Shown here: one piece after another, positions 60,808 through 64,000 of the stretch
Position numbering within the stretch: the stretch's first letter is position 1
Layout: every line of letters begins with the position of its first letter
Assembly (NCBI GenBank): GCA_029891385.1
Contig: CM057231.1
Span: forward strand, 68,774,990 to 68,838,989
Direction of reading: 5' to 3'
Origin: Erythroxylum novogranatense
Lineage: Eukaryota; Streptophyta; Magnoliopsida; Malpighiales; Erythroxylaceae
DNA length: 64,000 nt
Program-made: the position numbers and the translations under genes
Notes under the pieces: model-generated
The model's input: the letters and a program-made list of their open reading frames with translations, nothing else
Database searches by the model: none
What the model was told of the DNA's origin: nothing

Positions 60808-62203
60808 CTAAAGAACTAAATACAGAAAGAAAAGAAAACAAAAGAAAAGAAATACAAGAAAAGAAAACAACAAAAAGACAAAACTAAGCCGTAGGGTCAT
60901 CAATTTGGCGGATCCGGAGGAGCAAACGAGAAGCACTAGACCAAATGAAAGATCCTGGGAGGCGGGAGGAAGTAATGCTTGCAGCCGATCCGTGTCGGTG
61001 AACATCGAAGTGTAATACTGTCGGTCGCCAGCCATCTGAGCTTCTATGCGACGCAAGTCAGCGCGAAGAAGGGCGATCGGATCAAAGGAGGTGGGAGGTG
61101 AAGGGGGTGGACGGATGGGGCTACGAGGTGGGGCCTCGGATGGAGGAATAGGAACAGAAGGAACAGGAGAGGAAGGAATAGAGAGAGAAGTAGTAGGGGG
61201 AGGGGAAGAAGGTGGGGAAGGGGTAGATGGGGGAGGAAGGCCACGAGGCTGACGGAGACGGACATACCGGAAAGTAGGGGCAGGCTCAAAGGTAAGGTCG
61301 GTCGGATGTTCCGGAACCCGATAGGCTCGGAGCATGTCATTGATGAGATGAGGGAAGATAAGGGAATGGGTGGGGTTGGTGGAGAGGAAGCATTGCCGAA
61401 GGGCGGAGGTGATGACAAGGGCGAGATCAACTGGCCGACCGACCATCAACAGATAAATGTATAAAGCCTATTCCTTGGGAACCATGGCTAGGTGAGAAGT
61501 AGGGAGGATGTTGTTGCAGATAAAATGAAGCCACTGACGGGCTTGAACGAAGGTCACCGGCGGATATAACATCGAGCACCCCTAGGTTGATACCATTCAA
61601 TACCTTGAGGCGTAGAGTATGAAGAACATCATCCCAAGGGTACTCATGGATGAGCTCAGAGTAGTGGCAATGGGTGTGGCGGAAGCTGAAAATGTTCCCT
61701 AATGGATATGGAAGTGAAGGCACGGGAATGGAGATACCGGAACACAATGCCATAAGTGCCGAGAACGGGCATGGGTGTAAACTGTGGACGAAGGTAAGGT
61801 TCCCAATGATGCGGGTATGGGCAAGGGTGATAAGGTTAAGGAAAAGAGTTGGCGGACAAATAGATTAGTAGAGGGTGTCAAAGGAAAAGGTTTTCCTTCA
61901 AGATGGCCCAGTGCGGTCTTGGCCTGTGAAAGATACTCCGGATCAACCGGACGGAGGTAGAGGGAAGGGAATGGTGCGAAGAATGGGAGTGTTGAGGAGA
62001 GGAGAAGTAGCAGAGAAAACTCCTAAGGAAGATGGGGAGACAGCAGGATGGGGGAAGCGGGGAACATAAACAAACTCGTCAAGCGAGTGGGAGGGAAGGA
62101 AGGACATGAGACGGGTGGTGGGGCGCGGGACTTCGACATTCTTTGGCGAGCCATATCCTGCAAACAAAAAGAAACATAATAAAAAATCAATACGTATAAG
62201 CAA
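60808..62203 (-). pseudogene. Athila-like env-like ORF, disrupted
   Basis: The minus-strand pieces are 62203-61943, 61753-61427 and 61449-60808. The second ends and the third begins in wording (ILHLSVDGR / MMVGRPVDLALVITSAL / HLINDMLRAYRVP) that resembles the 'plant transposon protein' or env-like ORF of Athila elements. It is followed by a long proline/serine-rich stretch (about 61240-61080) and a hydrophobic, possibly membrane-spanning end (LSFVFLLFSFLVFLFF, about 60875-60828). Stops and frame changes separate the pieces. In Athila this ORF lies between pol and the 3' LTR. Whether it ever acts as an envelope protein is unproven. Confidence 0.55.
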
Positions 62204-63085
62204 AATCGACCTCCTCGTCAGCGACGTGGGGCAGACGCCAAGGGCAGGCAGAGCCCTCGATTAGACGTCGCGACGCAAGGAACAGACGTCGCGATAAAGC
62301 AGAGGTTCACAGACGTCGTCACGAGGCAATGCGCCGTCATGACGTAAGGCGATTTCAGACGCATCGCGGCGAGCAATCGCTCGTCGCGGGAAACCTAACT
62401 CAAACCTACAAATATGGAAGATGAAAATACAGGAAAAAGAAAGATAATGGGACACTTACTGAAGTCGAAAACGCAAGAAGGAAAATGGCTAAAATGACGA
62501 GCACGGTGAGGCGGTCATGCCAGAGGCAGAGAGAGAGCCGAGAGAGAGGAGGCGATGACGGTGGGAGAAGAAATGAGAAAGAAAGAAGAAGAAGAAGAAA
62601 CGGCGAGGGAGGCGGAACGACGCTACGGAAAAAGACAAAAAGGGCTATGGATAAACGCATTGCATCGCAGGACGAGAAGCGGCAACAATGGTATTTCAAC
62701 CGATGGGACGTCACGCGAAGAAATGACCACGTCGCGACGTATACGCCGGAGGAGCGAGATACGCCGCGATGTATGAATGAATAAGAGAACACGTCGCGAC
62801 GTATCCAAACGAATGTAATGTAAACACAACTTGACTTAATCCGAAATATTCAATCTAAAACAATCAATCTCCCAAAATCAATCCTCCAAGCAATGTCATA
62901 CTTCTTCGTAAAGATATAAAGCTAACAAAGGGAAAGCAATTTATTCAAACAATGAACAGAAATCCTACCTAACTACAGCTACTCTACTGCCTAGGTTTCT
63001 CCCCCACACTTAATCAAGATATTCATGCAACACAACAATTTACATCACTTCTAAACTAGATGTATGAATATAAAGAGAATGTAGG
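62204..63085 (-). other. Spacer with two GTCGCGACG-type islands and an AGTGTGGGGGAG motif
   Basis: Islands lie at 62257-62392 and 62706-62812, with ACGTCGCGACGTAT-like words. The second and part of the first are exact or near palindromes. A purine microsatellite-like stretch spans 62556-62620. The minus-strand motif AAGTGTGGGGGAGAAACC is at 62998-63015. No convincing gene is seen. The hydrophobic frame at 62406-62792 (minus) is probably a by-product of the pyrimidine-rich strand. Confidence 0.5.
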
Positions 63086-64000
63086 GTGAGAAACAACCCG
63101 GTCTCATGGCGGCTCCTGAAATTTGGGATAGTCACCCGGCAAAAATCTGAGCTTCATCCTAATGGCTTGGCTCTGGTGCAGCTTAATATCCAACTCCTGA
63201 CTTGGAGTCTCTCCTACAAAATCATCAGCAAGCAAATGTTCTCCAAGAAGAGTGTCAGTAGAAGATGTCAAAGTTTGTGCAAAATCACAACATGCATCAT
63301 CAATAACCGTGTCAAGCATATTTACTCCAAGCAAGGAGTAATCCTCACGGGGTGCTTCATTGCTTCATACATGTGAAGCTCACCCTTGATCACCAACCTC
63401 CATGGTTATCTTCCTTCCTTCATGCTAATCATGGTGCTTCTTTGTTCAAGGAAGGGTCGTCCAGAATCAGTGAAGTATCCTGCACAACCTTGGTAGACAT
63501 GTCAAGTACAAAAAATCAGCAGGAAAAACTAGACCTTTAACTCGACTAAGATATCCTCAATTATCCCCATTGGATGCCTAAAAGACCTATCACCAATTGT
63601 AACACTACGATGTAGGTTTTATGCTTTTCACTCCTAAGTTCTCATAGACCCATTTAGGCATCACATTGATAGCCGCCCCAAATCTAATAAAGCTCTCCGA
63701 TGGTCACTTTTCCTAAAGTGCAAGGGATGGTAAAAGATCCGTGGTCTTGACACTTGACAGTATTTGGGGCTTGAATAATGCGTACACATTGGAGCTCACC
63801 GGACTCTCTCATTTGGCCTAAACTTTCTCTTATTCGTGCACAAATCCTTCAAATACTTAGCATAGGCCAGAACTCTCTTCACTAGATCAAGCAAGGGTAC
63901 ATTCACTTCCACTTTCCCAAACAAATCAATGATTTCTTTATCATGTTGTTTCTCATTTAAGCGCTTACTCATTAAATATGAATTGGGAAAAGGAAGGTCC
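63086..64000 (-). pseudogene. Athila-like gag C-terminus and protease remnant
   Basis: From the window end leftward the minus strand reads KEIIDLFGKVEVNVPLLDLVK, YAKYLKDLCTNKRKF, then LLDLG (protease active-site block, shifted frame) and VMPKW wording. These match the junction of gag and protease in Athila elements. The last open part, 63334-63104 (LGVNMLDTVIDDACCDFAQ), matches the segment that normally lies just before RT. Several stops and frame changes break it. RT does not follow. Confidence 0.7.

Larger units (their letters stand above)
57749..64000 (-). mobile_element. Athila-like Ty3/gypsy element lacking RT and integrase (partial)
   Basis: A minus-strand element with a 3' LTR (57749-59261), a purine tract, a long non-coding region, an env-like ORF (60808-62203), AAGTGTGGGGGAG motifs at 60670 and 63001, and gag-protease wording (63086-64000). 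No RT, RNase H or integrase motif lies between gag-protease and the env-like ORF, so the copy is internally deleted or belongs to a non-autonomous subfamily. It continues beyond the window. It is inserted in the internal region of the second long-LTR element. Confidence 0.7.

Noticed and set aside
61046..61252. Gly/Glu-rich frame on the plus strand
   Set aside because: It is antisense to the proline/serine-rich part of the env-like ORF and explained by base composition.
62406..62829. Overlapping frames in a purine/pyrimidine-rich block with GTCGCGACG words
   Set aside because: Low complexity and no recognisable domain on either strand. The frame at 62406-62792 looks like a signal/membrane protein only because of the pyrimidine-rich strand.

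Overview
This window looks like a eudicot nuclear genome, probably a heterochromatic or gene-poor stretch. Nearly all of it is nested, decayed LTR retrotransposons, and there is one recognisable host gene. No rRNA, tRNA, CRISPR or bacterial-type operon structure is visible. The host gene, on the minus strand at 29794-36149, is an eight-exon homologue of the plant nuclear-basket nucleoporin NUP1/NUP136. Splice junctions can be placed from the sequence, but one exon carries two adjacent in-frame stops.

Layout. 1-3340: the 3' part of a Ty1/copia SIRE-type element (integrase, RT, RNase H, start of an env-like ORF), broken by stops and frameshifts. 3330-3626: a short palindrome-rich repeat. 3627-23212: a large minus-strand gypsy-like element with very long LTRs (about 4.1 kb when rejoined) and no recognisable coding in its internal region, so LARD-like. 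Its 5' LTR is split by a complete but dead Tekay/Del-type chromovirus (10688-19624, minus strand) with paired LTRs, a PBS, a PPT and a near-match 5-bp target duplication. 23213-24694: fragments of other elements. 24695-29336: a 4.6-kb Reina-like chromovirus with short LTRs and most of its integrase missing. 29337-36149: the NUP1 locus. 36544-36728: a probable tRNA-derived SINE. About 37560-46742: a 5'-truncated Tat/Retand-type gypsy element with gag-pol, a 99-116-bp tandem array, an antisense extra ORF and a 3' LTR. 46743-52588: AT-rich LTR and internal fragments of Athila-like and other elements. 52589-57748: a 4.58-kb LTR plus adjoining internal sequence of a second long-LTR family. 57749-64000: an Athila-like element (minus strand) with LTR, env-like ORF and gag-protease, but without a recognisable RT/integrase between gag and env.

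The most unusual signal lies in the LTRs. Several families carry a degenerate phrase repeated about every 180 bp. It includes a CATAACTTC-like anchor, a 'tccaaatt' block, an ACTTTCATGAAG block and a CACCTCTA block. In the families at 3.6-6.2/20.6-23.2 kb and 52.6-57.2 kb the array is interrupted at a matching point by a short island of family-specific palindromic words: GTCGACTAGT-like in one and GCGACC/GGTCGC-like in the other. The Tekay LTRs and the Athila-like element both carry GTCGCGACG-like islands although their backbones are unrelated.

The elements do not work together as a pathway. The story is one of layered insertion, loss of coding capacity and diversification of non-coding LTR sequence around one host gene. 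All homology calls come from recognising protein motifs and from comparing copies inside the window by eye. No database search was run.
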